Of a stretch of 64,000 bases of DNA, positions 1 through 9,852 are shown in pieces. This DNA is from Siphonodentalium dalli. Lineage: Eukaryota; Mollusca; Scaphopoda; Gadilida; Siphonodentaliidae. The notes below the pieces were generated by a model that was given only the letters and a program-made list of their open reading frames with translations, was not told the origin of the DNA and did no database searches. How positions within the stretch are numbered: the stretch's first letter is position 1; each line of letters opens with the position of its first letter. The position numbers and the translations under genes were made by a program. The stretch lies in assembly GCA_032622095.1 (NCBI GenBank), contig CP136063.1:182445956-182509955 (forward strand). The letters are read 5' to 3'.

Positions 1-415
1 ATGTTTATAAAAACCTCCATTTCACAAGTCCTTCAATTTTGTAGAGTACACAATTCTGATTACAATACAGAAAACATTTTTCATATACGTTGACTATTTT
101 TCGAGTTATGTGCCTCCAAAATTTGAAGCTTGTCGAATTTCGGAGCCTCTATTTCTAAGAATTAACTAAAATCCATATTTTATGGTCTAGTATTTTAAAA
201 CTATAGAAATATGAAGGGATATCTTGCTGAGGTATTAATTTCGTCACTAGATTGTGCACACAAATATTACTTTATACATCTATGATCGAAAAGACAATGT
301 TTTTTTAAAACTAACTGTGTGTTCCATTAAAATGTGTGTTGTGCAGGACACAGAACAGGTGTGATGAAATACCATATTTGAGGCCATACAACTCAATAAA
401 TTGATATCCAAATGT

Positions 416-462
416 CCTGTATTTCTCATAACCTGAAAGGTTAAGGTTATGAGAAATACAGG
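416..462. repeat. 19-bp-arm perfect hairpin
   Basis: The arm CCTGTATTTCTCATAACCT is followed, after a 9-base loop, by its exact reverse complement. It stands just outside the larger inverted repeat that starts near 500. It could be a remnant of a miniature element or a structured transcript; nothing nearby decides. Confidence 0.6.
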
Positions 463-499
463 CCAGTATACTAGGTTAAATACACTTTGCTGGAATTGC

Positions 500-1960
500 T
501 AAACACATATGTGCCAAAATCAGCTTATCGCCATATGAATCCTTAGTATTGACTCTTTTTGGACTGTTTTTGTCCATTTTACAGGTTTATTTGTGTACAA
601 ATAGTACAACAACAATGAACACAATTAGCGTTTAATGTGTAAAATCATTTGAACGTTCAAGTTCCTCCTAAATCACTCAGTGGTGGAAAAAAATAGGATT
701 ACATTGGTTATTACAAATCAACAGTCACTGGAATTCACATATTTTTTCAAGAAACTGACTCCAAATTTGAACATTGATAATGGGGTAAGTGAAATCACAA
801 AAGGCTATGATCTTGTCACTATATTCTAGTCATAAGCCTTTTTACTGGTTCGCGATTTTCAAGATGGCCGATGGTTCCATATGGTCCGATTCCTAGCTTT
901 TTATCCAAACCACCGGTAAAAGCCGGTAAAAGGTCAAAGTTGAGAAGTAGCATCCATTTCGACCATTTGTAAACATTCGACAGCTGAGTGCGAGAATTTT
1001 TTATCAACATTTTATGGCTTAATTTCATTTATTCTGAGTGCAACTACGTGTTTTTAAGAATTGTTTTGTGGCCATGTCATCTATGGAGTAAGGATCTGGT
1101 GACGATGCAGACATTCAGACGCACTTTTTGTCAACAAACTTCCCATAAGTTACTGATAAATAGCGAGTTCTTGCGTTAAAAAAATAACTCAAAAACATAC
1201 GTGATACATCCAATCCATCTACTGTGCGAAACCTACGTATTGTATGTATCCAGGGTGAGTGTTTAATTAGTTTTATGAAGTTCTCGCACCTGCGATTCGA
1301 TAACGACCTGTTGCCATTTTATTTTGGGAATTCCCAGGCTGGAGTCATATGCTAAAAATAGATGCTACTTGTTAACTTTGACCTCCGGAGACCAAATGGC
1401 GGATTCGCCGCGAGTAAATGAAATCACTTATTGGAGACAGCGGTTTGTTTTATTACAGTTTGTGCAGATTATTGTTGCATAATAACAAGATTAGAACTTT
1501 GGTGGAGGTATTTATAATTTATGGGCATGTTATATAACAACCCTGAAATAATTATTCGCCATTTTGCCATTGAGTTGCAACAAAAAGGATCGTAGCTCTA
1601 AATATGAACATAAAAAGGGAAGCAGTAAACTCTATATGGAAGCATAAGGTTGATAGGAGCTGGCGATAGTACAGTTTCCCCTATCACATTTTTCCGATAT
1701 TCAAATTCAGTTTCCAGAAAAATGAGTGAACTCCAGTGACATTTATTGACATATCTAGTATCATGCTAATATGTCAACACTAAAGCGTTTTAGGAGGATA
1801 GTTCAAATGAAATTACACATTAAACGCAAATTATTTTTATTATTTATACACAAACGCCTTTAAAAATCGACAAAAACGCCCCAACATGGCATTTTTAGAA
1901 AATAGTTAAAACTAAGGATTCAGTGGGCCATAAAGTTGATTTTCTACACCATGTTTTTGG
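500..1960. repeat. Degenerate long inverted repeat of about 1.4 kb
   Basis: The left arm (about 514-960) pairs with the reverse complement of the right arm (about 1353-1945). Clear anchors are GCGTTTAATGTGTAA with its flanks (left near 630, right near 1815), the CACTGGAATTCAC / CACTGGAGTTCAC block (left near 725, right near 1733) and GGTCAAAGTT..AGTAGCATC (left near 932, right near 1360). Arms differ by many substitutions and indels, so this is an old non-autonomous element or an old inverted duplication. No transposase-like frame lies between the arms. Exact ends and target duplication could not be fixed by eye. Confidence 0.6.
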
Positions 1961-3093
1961 AGATTCCTTGACAGCGTGTTTAACTATGTATAACTTCGTC
2001 ATACGGGGTATACTTATGCTAATAAATATAGAAGTAACACGTTCAAACCGACGAAGGTTGTTATGAATCTATAACAGTTGCGTATATATGATGTTAGGCT
2101 TTCTATCGGAGAGAAGAATGGACAATTTGCGGAACTTCTTATGCATAGCGTGCAAGTGGATAATACTATATATCTTCACAGGTTCAAATGGTTTTCTGCG
2201 GCAGATCTCCCTGACTGTCACTCAAATTTGTGAATTGTGTCAGTGCTAATACGTGAAGGTCGGTTAGTGCACATCCCATGCATGGATCCAGTGTCTTTGG
2301 TGCCATGACCATAATTTGATGATAATTTAGCCAGATCGAACTGCAAGTATCATGTTTATTGATCCCAGTTCTCTGTATCGACCGATACCAGTCCAATTAA
2401 TTCGCTTCTAAATCTGGAGAAATTGAACACATACACGGAGCGCGACAACCCGCTCCCTATCGGATACGGGAATTCTCTATACAAACAAGGAATCACTGCT
2501 TCTAGATAAGTTAGAATGGCAGTGGGTCCCGCGTAGTGAGTTTATAGTTGGTGTGTGATAGGTGGTTACATATATGGAATTACGACGTGAGTTCTGAGTG
2601 CCACTGCTGCGTTCTGATGGATTCGGATCAACACGATGAACGGCTCACGATGGACATCGCAGAGGACGATGAGGAGGAGGAAAATCGAAAACATTTGACG
2701 TAAGTTAAAGATGTCCCATTCGATTTGACACTTAAATATACCATGTACGTTTATATCTACACCAGCAGTTATATAATTATAATCAGATCGCGTCCATGAG
2801 CACAATGTTTGGAAGTTTTGTTATATTAAGCAAGTTACATCTACGTGTGACTAAATCTGGCGAGTAATACGATGATAGGAGCAGGGAAGGATCCCTGACT
2901 CTTTTGATACCTGTTACAACTCTGGAGGCATAAATGTCCCCAAATTGCAAGTGGATAGTTTTTATTAAAGCTGAATATTCTATATTTTGAAGGAAATTTT
3001 ATATTATAATTCAACAACATGCAATGTAAATCATCAACATGCAGTTGACATAGAGCCTTTATTTGCATAATCAAGTGTGCAGTGAGGAATATT
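1961..3093. other. No recognised feature
   Basis: AT-rich unique-looking DNA. Short open frames on both strands lack recognisable domains, signal peptides or codon structure. Nothing supportable was seen. Confidence 0.5.
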
Positions 3094-3336
3094 TTAACCC
3101 TTTCATGACTGGGACTTCTTTAAAGTATGCAAAACTCCTGAGCCGATGCATTCTCTTATATATATATATATGATTCTCCCATCAAGGAGCCTCGCATATA
3201 TAAGAGAATACATTGGCCTTTATCTTGACCTTTAAGCCAGTGCATTTTCTTATGCGGGAGACTTGCATATATGAGAATGAAATGGCATAGGATCTTTAAT
3301 GCTGCACCAGTGCAGCTCTTGTCATAAAATGGTTAA
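3094..3336. mobile_element. TTAA-flanked miniature element with hairpin modules
   Basis: The stretch is bounded by TTAA on each side with inverted ends CCCTTTCATGAC on the left and GTCATAAAATGG on the right. Inside are two degenerate copies of the ATGCATTCTCTTATATATG hairpin module also found at 27.1 and 61.2 kb (here about 3142-3214 and 3236-3290). TTAA target sites and CCCT-type ends are characteristic of piggyBac-like elements; that assignment is inferred from the ends only, since there is no coding sequence. Confidence 0.6.
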
Positions 3337-3556
3337 CGTCCCAATTTATATAGGGCCATTCTCAAATGCAGAACATGTGTCCCCAAAAAATATCGGGATT
3401 CATCCCTGGATAGGAGTGCTCTCAATATTCGTCGTTACCAGTGGACACCTTTCACACAATGAACTACTACCCCATAAGAATTGCGAATAGCAAATCGCAA
3501 ATTTGTTTGCAGTCCAAAAACCTTTTCACAGAATTGACGACTACGAGTCCATTTGT

Positions 3557-3565
3557 TATAAATAG
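3557..3565 (+). promoter_or_regulatory. TATA box (TATAAATAG)
   Basis: A canonical TATAAATAG lies 46 bases before the ATG at 3603. A start site about 30 bases downstream would fall in CCAATCGCAGT near 3587-3592, giving a very short 5' leader. Its value depends on whether the exon that follows is real. Confidence 0.4.
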
Positions 3566-3602
3566 TGCCGTTCAAACTTCTTGCCAATCGCAGTAAGGTG
3601 AC

Positions 3603-3892
3603 ATGATTCTGTTTGCCGTGATTATGTTTTTCCTAATTATGTCAGGTCATTGTGTCAGTGGTAAGCTCGAGTGCCCATGTCGGTTTCTCGAAACCATATG
3701 GCAAAACGAATAAATAATAGAAAGAACCCAAATTCTAGTGACGTAGTACCACCACATTCCTAATTATTATCAGTATTAGTTCATTATTTGAACGGTGTCG
3801 AGTTTGTGCAAGGAAACCACGAATACTCTGATCACAGATATATGTCCTCGTTTGAAATTATTGAGCACATTACCAAATTCAAAACCCGATAA
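3603..3892 (+). CDS. Candidate small secreted protein, two exons (3603-3660, 3774-3892)
   Basis: The ATG at 3603 opens a hydrophobic stretch, MILFAVIMFFLIMSGHCVS, that looks like a complete signal peptide, and the exon ends exactly at a consensus donor GTAAGC (3661) in phase 1. Phase-1 introns straight after a signal peptide are common in small secreted proteins. A possible acceptor (TTATTATCAG, ending 3773) gives a 113-base intron and an in-frame second exon that reads to a TAA at 3890-3892. It would encode a polar tail of about 39 residues rich in His, Tyr and Glu with no cysteines. The TATA box upstream supports a real promoter. The second exon is the weak part: the polypyrimidine tract is poor, and other acceptors (for example near 3798) stop quickly. 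A-rich DNA follows near 3900. Function unknown; no family recognised. Could be chance. Confidence 0.3.
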
Positions 3893-4267
3893 AACTGCAA
3901 TTAAAAAAAAAAAAATTAAAAAAAATTGCACTGTCTCAAAAATCAAATTTGCTTCTAAAAATAGGCGCCTGGTGTGTTGTATAGTCCCAAGCATGTTCAA
4001 AGGGCAATGCTCGGCATGTTTCGGAGGCATGAAATATAACATTTGCTACTGTGCTATATCTCCTACGTTTGTGACTTTGTGACTTCTGTACCATAATTAT
4101 ACATGTGAGCAGACTAATATTTGCGTACTCGTAATTCAATTCGTGCAGTATTAATTTTTCGTCAGTTTTGAATTTGCACCTTTTAATATGCGCACCGCGA
4201 TGAGCAAATTTAATACTATTTTTTAACAGTCTTGTAGTTTCGGTTCTTATTCGTTCATGGAGGTAGA
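3893..4267. other. No recognised feature
   Basis: AT-rich DNA starting with an A-rich run (about 3901-3926) interrupted by T. Open frames here cover the A run on both strands and look like composition effects. Confidence 0.4.
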
Positions 4268-4395
4268 TTTAACTCTTCTTTTTTTACTTAATACTCATTT
4301 ATGAGTAGTTCCTTATGAAATGTTGACATAATAAGTTCAACAAATATGCCGTTTGTTGAACTAATTACCTAGACATTTCCAACCCATTAACAGGA
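4268..4395. mobile_element. Degenerate copy of the ACTCATTGACGAGTAG miniature family
   Basis: Contains AATACTCATTTATGAGTAG followed by an ATAATAAGTTCAACAAA / TTTGTTGAAC palindrome, as in the better copies at 28.9, 40.6, 49.1 and 59.9 kb. The left end is near TTAACTCTTC. It sits just outside the 3' LTR of the Ty3 element. Confidence 0.5.
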
Positions 4396-4457
4396 AACCT
4401 TTGTCACTTGTATTATCATTTAGCCTTTCTCTCGTGTGCTCGTTTGTATTTCCTGAA

Positions 4458-4617
4458 TGTAATGGTTTGGGTCCATTGGCAAGAGACCACTGGGACAACG
4501 ACTTTACTCCACAATCGATTTATTAGAAGAGAGTACCCGGATGTTCCATATCCTCCCGCGGGAGGCGGCACACCATAAAACATGATATATGATGATGGAC
4601 ATGGACATATCATTACA
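4458..4617 (-). repeat. 3' LTR of the Ty3 element
   Basis: On the minus strand it begins TGTAATG directly after a purine tract and ends ATTACA, giving perfect 6-base inverted ends over 160 bases. About 96 bases match 13537-13632 (shared GGCAAGAGACCA, CACAATCGATT, AGAAGAGAGTACCCGGATGT). Short LTRs are usual for this group. The right half holds CCTCCCGCGGGAGG, a 14-base perfect palindrome (about 4552-4565). Confidence 0.8.
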
Positions 4618-4630
4618 TCTCCCCTTTTTC
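4618..4630 (-). other. Polypurine tract
   Basis: The minus-strand sequence GAAAAAGGGGAGA lies immediately before the LTR start TGTAATG. This is the expected primer site for plus-strand DNA synthesis and fixes the inner border of the 3' LTR. Confidence 0.75.
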
Positions 4631-4910
4631 ACGAACATGTAATACATATACACTAAATTGTTTAATCATAAATTCATTTTTATGACTAGTTTGAAAATGA
4701 CCTTCTTAATTGAGGTACATATTGTTGAGTTGCTTGTACAACAGGTAGCATAGATATATCACTGCTATATTAATTCTGAAGTTCTCTTTGAGAATTATGG
4801 TACTCTGGTGTAACATTAGACTGAGAATTTGAATACCATTATTTCTATTGTAATTAGGTGGTTTCGGTATGTTAGATACTTCTGGTGACAACGGGTAGTT
4901 TTCTAATGTT

Positions 4911-5201
4911 TTAAAGCAAATATCTCCTATCTCTTCTGTAAGGTTGTCCAAGTTCAGACAGAACTCTATAAGATCGATTTGAGACTTGTCCAAGAAATCT
5001 ATCTTTAGTGTTCCAAGTATTACCCTTACCCAACTTGATTCTTACAGTATCATCAGGTTTGAGTGCAGATAGTTCTTTGGAAACCTTCTCATAATTGACT
5101 TGTCCTCTCCTGTTTAAATCATTTTGTTTCACATGAATAACTTCGTCTTTGCAAACTGAAACAATTGGTAATCTAGATCTCACAGTTCTGCACATTAACA
5201 A
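4911..5201 (-). pseudogene. Integrase C-terminal region (Ty3 type), last part of Pol
   Basis: The frame opens with a CRTVRSRLPIV segment, the usual 'R-RSRLP' landmark after the integrase core. It then has the LKPDDTVRIK beta-strand motif and ends GQPYRRDRRYLL, matching the classic 'YRRNRRHL' tail of K02A2.6-like integrases. A shorter shifted frame (4706-4993) carries PNYNRNN-type sequence and may be the remaining tail before the LTR. This region lies mostly outside the internal duplication, so only one copy exists. It would follow directly on the integrase core of the 5202-5600 copy, but stop codons and a frame change separate them. Confidence 0.7.
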
Positions 5202-5878
5202 TTATGCAGAAGACGTTATACACTCTAATGGAGCTGCTCGGTACTGAAGCAGTGCAAAATATAAATCTTCGTTTTGCTGCTTGACTTTCTTAAGGAAATC
5301 CTTAAGAAATTTGACACCAATGTCAGCCTTACAACTACCATGTGGATGGCATGGAGCTGAAGTAGTATGCATAAATTCATACACTGAATTTCTCGAAAAT
5401 TATGATGGTGAAATATGAAGAGTTGTTGCTGCGAATAACCTTAGGAATTCCATGCCTTCCAAAATGGACTTCAAATGTTGAATACCACATTCACTACTTG
5501 TATTATTCAGACGTGCAAATTCTGGATAATTACTAAAATAATCTATCACATACAAATAATCTTTTCATTCCAATGTTAAAAGATCTATATCAACTTTGTT
5601 CCAGGGTTCAATTTCAGATTCGTCAATTGACAGACCCTGTTTACAATGAGACATTTGGTATTTTGACATACTTCACAAGATTTGACAAACTTTGTAATAT
5701 CTTGGTTCATTACTGGCCAAAATATCACAATTCTGGCAAGTCTTTTGCACTTTTCTATTCCTATATGACTAGCATATACTTTACCCAGCATTTCATTCCT
5801 CGTTGATGATGGAATGACAATTCGAGATCCTTTCATCAAAATTCCACTGAGAACACACATGAAATTCAACCAATACAT
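5202..5878 (-). pseudogene. Integrase zinc finger and core, copy A
   Basis: The first frame (5878-5585) carries the HHCC finger: SHIGIEKCKRLAR, then WPVMNQDITKFVKSCEVCQ, with both histidine-side and CxxC-side landmarks. The core follows in broken frames: a VDID segment for the first catalytic Asp, DYFSNYPEFARL, an IRSNNSS segment where DDE enzymes have Asp, and CKADIGVK where the third acidic residue is normally Glu. So the triad reads D, N, D. An in-frame stop follows LTLE before KDYLYVIDYF, and a frame change precedes IRSNNSS. The segment ends with EDLYFALLQYRAAPLE, the usual end of the core. Inactive. Confidence 0.75.
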
Positions 5879-5879
5879 T

Positions 5880-6640
5880 CTTTGGCCATTCTTTATGCAT
5901 ATACATAATCACATTTTGACGAAACTTATCTTTCGCAGTTTCATCTTGAACCTTACACAATTGTATATCAGATACTGTCAAATTCTTTACAACCATGTCA
6001 ATATTAAAATTTATTTCTACATCAAGATTTGAACTATTTGAAACTTCATCTGATTTAAGTCTTAAACGAGCATCTACAATAGCCAAACATTTTCCCGGAG
6101 TAAATATAACACTATAAGAATATCTCTGTAACTGTATCATTAATCTCTGAATCCTAGGAGTCATGTCCTTCATTTTTTTCTTTGAAATTGCCACTAAAGG
6201 CTTGTCATCTATTTCCGACTGTACTATTGGAAGACCATATATATAGCTACTAGCAGGTGGAACCGACTTCGTCCGGGCTGTTTCCCCTCTGCTTTTCGGC
6301 GAATTGCGCGATTTGACCTTGAATTGTCCATTTTGATGGTAAAGGTCAGGTGGGGTCATTTGACCAGTCCAAAAACACGGCCCGGACAAAAGTACCCGAC
6401 AAAAGTACCCGTCGAAATCCATCCTGTTTTACCCGATTTGACCTTGAATTGATCATTTTGATTGTCAAGGTCAGGTCGGGGTCACGATTTGACCCGTCCG
6501 TTTTCGAGTCCATCGCGAACACACACACAGACAGACAGATTTCCCAAAATATATAATAGATGAAATTTCTCACAACCATAAACCATACCTAAAGATTCTT
6601 TCTCAATCTGAGAATATTTGCACTCAGAATTAGTAAGAGA
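5880..6640 (-). pseudogene. RNase H C-terminus and linker, copy A
   Basis: Minus-strand reading gives ARSLTNSECKYSQIEKESL and GMVYGCEKFH, the conserved 'ASRSLT..E..Y.QIEKE' stretch. The reading is then broken by the repeat at 6241-6559 and resumes with YGLPIVQSE, KPLVAISKKK, RIQRLMIQLQRY and FTPGKCLAIVDARLR. That is the end of RNase H ('TDHKPL..PR.QR..L.L..Y...V.Y.PGK....AD.LSR'), with the Asp of 'ADALSR' kept as VDARLR. An acidic linker then leads to the H2C2 finger. Not functional because of the insertion. Confidence 0.75.
6241..6559. mobile_element. Repeat inserted in RNase H, copy A
   Basis: A roughly 320-base block splits the RNase H frame between KFH and the YGLPIVQSE motif. On the plus strand it starts TAGCTACTAGCAGGTGGAAC and ends with (AC)n, CAGACAGACAGA and CCCAAAATATATAATAG. 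It contains two related GGTCAGG..GGGTCA..TTTGACC blocks. AT-rich TATATA flanks both ends. The class is unknown; the shape suggests a short non-autonomous retroelement or a TA-targeting element. It is in both duplicated copies, so it inserted before the duplication. Confidence 0.6.
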
Positions 6641-6652
6641 TCTTGCTGATTT

Positions 6653-6749
6653 CAAAGAAAAAAATGAAGGACATGACTCCTAGGATTCAGAGATTAATGA
6701 TACAGTTACAGAGATATTCTTATAGTGTTATATTTACTCCTGGCCATTT
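6653..6749 (+). other. Inverted RNase H fragment at the duplication junction
   Basis: Between copies A and B lies a piece that reads on the plus strand as KKMKDMTPRIQRL and onward to IFTPG. It is the reverse complement of about 6091-6184 (and 7690-7785). The two 1.5-kb direct copies are therefore separated by an inverted snippet of their own sequence, a mark of template switching during replication or reverse transcription. Confidence 0.85.
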
Positions 6750-6800
6750 GCAAACTTAAACAATTGGTAATCTAGATCTCACAGTTCTGCACATTAACAA

Positions 6801-7476
6801 TTATGCAGAAGACGTTATACACTCTAATGGAGCTGCTCGGTACTGAAGCAGTGCAAAATATAAATCTTCGTTTTGCTGCTTGACTTTCTTAAGGAAATCA
6901 TTAAGAAATTTGACACCAATGTCAGCCTTACAACTACCATGTGGATGGTATGGAGCTGACGTAGTATGCATAAATTCATACACTGAATTTCTCGAAAATT
7001 ATGATGGTGAAATAGGAAGAGTTGTCACTGCGAATAACCTTAGGAATTCCATGCCTTCCAAAATGGACTTCAAATGTTGAATACCACATTCACTACTTGT
7101 ATTATTCAGACGTGCAAATTCTGGATAATTACTGAAATAATCTATCACATACAAATAATCTTTTCATTCCAATGTTAAAAGATATATATCAACTTTGTTC
7201 CAGGGTTCAATTCAGATTCGTCAATTGACAGACCCTGTTTACAATGAGACATTTGGTATTTTGACATACTTCACAAGATTTGACAAACTTTGTAATATCT
7301 TGGTTCATTCCTGGCCAAAATATCATAATTCTGGCAAGTCTTTTGCACTTTTCTATTCCTATGTGACTAGCATATACTTTACCCAGCATTTCATTCCTCG
7401 TTGATGATGGAATGACAATTCTAGATCCTTTCATCAAAATTCCACTGAGAACACACATGAAATTCAACCAATACAT
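6801..7476 (-). pseudogene. Integrase zinc finger and core, copy B
   Basis: Same layout as copy A. The finger reads WPGMNQDITKFVKSCEVCQ here, keeping the conserved Gly that is Val in copy A. The second catalytic position reads IRSDNSS, so the Asp is kept where copy A has Asn. The third position is still KADIGVK (Asp for Glu). Frames are broken at the same places as copy A, so those breaks predate the duplication. Because copy B is cut off from the integrase tail by copy A, it could not give a full product anyway. Confidence 0.75.
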
Positions 7477-8380
7477 TCTTTGGCCATTCTTTGTGCATAT
7501 ACATAATCACATTTTGACGAAACTTATCTTTCGCAGTTTCATCTTGAACCTTACACAATTGTATATCAGATACTGTCAAATTCTTTACAACCATGTCAAT
7601 ATTAAAATTTATTTCTACATCAAGATTTGAACTATTTGAAACTTCATCTGATTTAAATCTTAAACGAGCATCTACAATAGCCAAACATTTTCCAGGAGTA
7701 AATATAACACTATAAGAATATCTCTGTAACTGTATCATTAATCTCTGAATCCTAGGAGTCATGTCCTTCATTTTTTTCTTTGAAATTGCCACTAAAGGCT
7801 TGTCATCTATTTCCGACTGTACTATTGGAAGACCATATATATAGCTACTAGCAGGTGGAACCGACTTCGTCCGGGCTGTTTCCCCTCTGCTTTTCGGCGA
7901 ATTGCGCGATTTGACCTTGAATTGTCCATTTTGATGGTCAAGGTCAGGTGGGGTCATTTGACCCGTCCAAAAACACGGCCCGAACAAAAGTACCCGACAA
8001 AAGTACCCGTCGAAATCCATCCTGTTTTACCCGATTTGACCTTGAATTGATCATTTTGAAGGTCAAGGTCAGGTCGGGGTCACGATTTGACCCGTCCGTT
8101 TTCGAGTCCATCGCGAACACACACACAGACAGACAGATTTCCCAAAATATATAATAGATGAAATTTCTCACAACCATAAACCATACCTAAAGATTCTTTC
8201 TCAATCTGAGAATATTTGCACTCAGAATTAGTAAGAGATCTTGCTGATTTCGGCTACTGAATGCCAATTTCCATTACTATGTTGTAGCAAAACTGACACA
8301 ATTCCATATTTGCTACTGTCCGAAGAAACCTTGTTGTGAGTCTTACTCTGATTAAAATATGCTAAGACTAGTTTAGTAGT
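7477..8380 (-). pseudogene. RNase H, copy B with native N-terminus
   Basis: At 8380-8254 the minus strand reads LAYFNQSKTHNKVSSDSSKYG and VSVLLQHSNGNWHSVA, the start of a Ty3 RNase H with the first catalytic Asp in SSDSS. A one-base frame change leads into ARSLTNSECKYSQIEKESL. The 320-base repeat (7839-8157) interrupts it, then YGLPIVQSE, KPLVAISKKK and FTPGKCLAIVDARLR follow as in copy A. Confidence 0.7.
7839..8157. mobile_element. Repeat inserted in RNase H, copy B
   Basis: Same insertion as 6241-6559, at the identical place in the coding sequence, with a few base differences (for example GAAGGTCAAGG against GATTGTCAAGG). It was copied by the duplication rather than inserted twice. Confidence 0.7.
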
Positions 8381-9300
8381 CAAAGCATTTTCATATCAAC
8401 AAACTCTGCTTCATGAGCTGATTCCCATGACCATTCAACTGATTTCTGTAAAATATTTCTCATTGAGCTAATACGAACTGAGACATTTGGTACAAATTGA
8501 CCCACATAATTGACAATCCATAATAAATATTGCAAATCTGGTTTATTGTTAGGTAATTCCAATTTCAAAATTGTGTCAATCTTAAATTGTGACGGCTTTA
8601 CACATCAGATGTCAACACTTCACCTAAAATTAAATTTCATAAACACAAAACTTACATTTTGCCTCAGTCAATTTGTGTGTAACCGCTAAAGAACTTTTAG
8701 TATAATTTGTCATGTTCTAACAGGGTATTTCCCCATATGATCAAACCATCTGTGAACACTTTCACACCTTCTATCCCTTCCAAAACAGATTCCATGGCTT
8801 TATGAAATACCTCCGAACTTGAGACAATTCCATATGTAAGTTTCTGTTAGGTGTATTTACCAAATGGAGTATTGAAAGTTGTTAAATTAGCACTTTCTTC
8901 GTGCAGTTTTATACTCCAGGAAGCTTATGATGAATCAGATTTGATAAAAAATTAGCATTTGAAATTTCTGTAATTATGCCATCTTTCTTAGGAATGAACA
9001 ATTCCCCCTGATTATGCAAGAGGTCAATGCAAATTCTAAGAGAATTATTAGGTTTTCGAATAACCACCATTAAATTGACCCAGTCAGTTTGTTCAGTTAC
9101 TTCCTGAATAATAAACATTTTCTCTGTTCTACTGAGTTTCTTCAATAAATATTCCTTTAATGTTATAGAAACCCTTCTTGGCGGATTAACAACTGGCATA
9201 CTATCTTTCTTTATTCTAATTTTGTAAGTGTATGACATTTCCTCAACCCCTTCAAACAGTTTAGAAAACTGACCCTTAATTACTTCCCTTATTAACTGTT
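8380..9300 (-). pseudogene. Ty3-type reverse transcriptase
   Basis: The N-terminal frame (9238-8909) reads MSYTYKIRIKKDSMPVVNPP, then RRVSITLKEYLLKKL, TEQTDWVNLMVV and SLRICIDLL, the conserved 'PVVHPPRRVP..TDWV.SMVVV.K..G.LRIC.DP' stretch. It is preceded by IKGQFSKLFEGV, the usual start of the RT domain. The catalytic palm continues in a shifted frame: a motif-A Asp in KSDSS, then LTTFNTPFGKYT with an in-frame stop, SSEVFHKAMESVLEGIEGV, and motif C at 8745-8753 reading VFTDGLIIWG. The second Asp of the usual 'DD' is Gly. A thumb segment NYVGQFVPNVS and KSVEWSWESAHEAEF closes the domain (8568-8380). Several frameshifts and stops; inactive. Confidence 0.8.
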
Positions 9301-9761
9301 ATTGAGTGTTACCTGAAATGCTGACATCTTAAATAACACTTTTATTCACTACATACACCCTTTTAACCAAATTCAAGTCAACATATGTTTTATGACATAA
9401 TAATGGCATTCCATTATTCACAACAATAACCTGACTCTTTAACACACGACTACCACTTTGTGGTAGTTGCTTCCCATTATAATCTATGAGTTTGATATTC
9501 GATGGATAAATCTTCACATATTTATTCAAAGAAATCATCTCAACTTAACTCATTAAATTTGCCTTTGCACCGGTACCGTAACTTGTATGTGACATTAGTA
9601 CCATTACTTGAAATAGTCCTAATGAAATCAGTTATTGAACCTATACTAACATATTTCTGAAAATCTTCACTTTTGTATTCAAATAATAAATTTAAATTAA
9701 AATTTTCGAAAAATGTATTTAATTCACATGTTTGTACAGCGCATATGAATGACTCATACAA
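9301..9761 (-). pseudogene. Retropepsin-like aspartic protease
   Basis: In one minus-strand frame the active-site region at 9577-9566 reads GTGAKANLMS, where retropepsins have D-T/S-G-A; the catalytic Asp codon has become Gly. The upstream frame (9761-9540) contributes NGTNVTYKL just before it. The downstream frame (9538-9329) gives YPSNIKLIDYNGKQLPQSG and SQVIVVNN, the typical 'T.KL.TY.G..LPV.G' strand of Ty3 proteases. Frameshifts separate the pieces. Confidence 0.65.
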
Positions 9762-9776
9762 ATCATCTGTATATAT

Positions 9777-9852
9777 AATGATCTGATTCTACTGATCTGA
9801 TGTTTGTATAATGATCTGATTCTACTGATCTGATTCTACTGATCTGATGTTT
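9777..9852. repeat. Short tandem repeat GATCTGATTCTACT
   Basis: The units GATCTGATTCTACT and GATCTGATGTTTG alternate about five times. It lies inside the Ty3 element between gag and protease, so it grew after the element inserted. Confidence 0.7.

Larger units (their letters stand above)
5152..6652 (-). repeat. Internal tandem duplication, copy A (1.5 kb)
   Basis: This block is repeated at 6750-8253 in the same orientation with only scattered differences. It runs from the start of the integrase tail, through integrase core, H2C2 finger and RNase H C-terminus, including an inserted repeat. The far boundary is the shared CTTGCTGATTTC (ends 6652 here, 8253 in copy B). Copy B joins properly to the upstream RT and copy A to the downstream integrase tail, so this is a tandem duplication inside the element. 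Confidence 0.9.
6750..8253 (-). repeat. Internal tandem duplication, copy B (1.5 kb)
   Basis: Direct copy of 5152-6652. It continues uninterrupted into the RNase H start and RT at higher coordinates, so this is the copy in its native upstream context. Confidence 0.9.
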
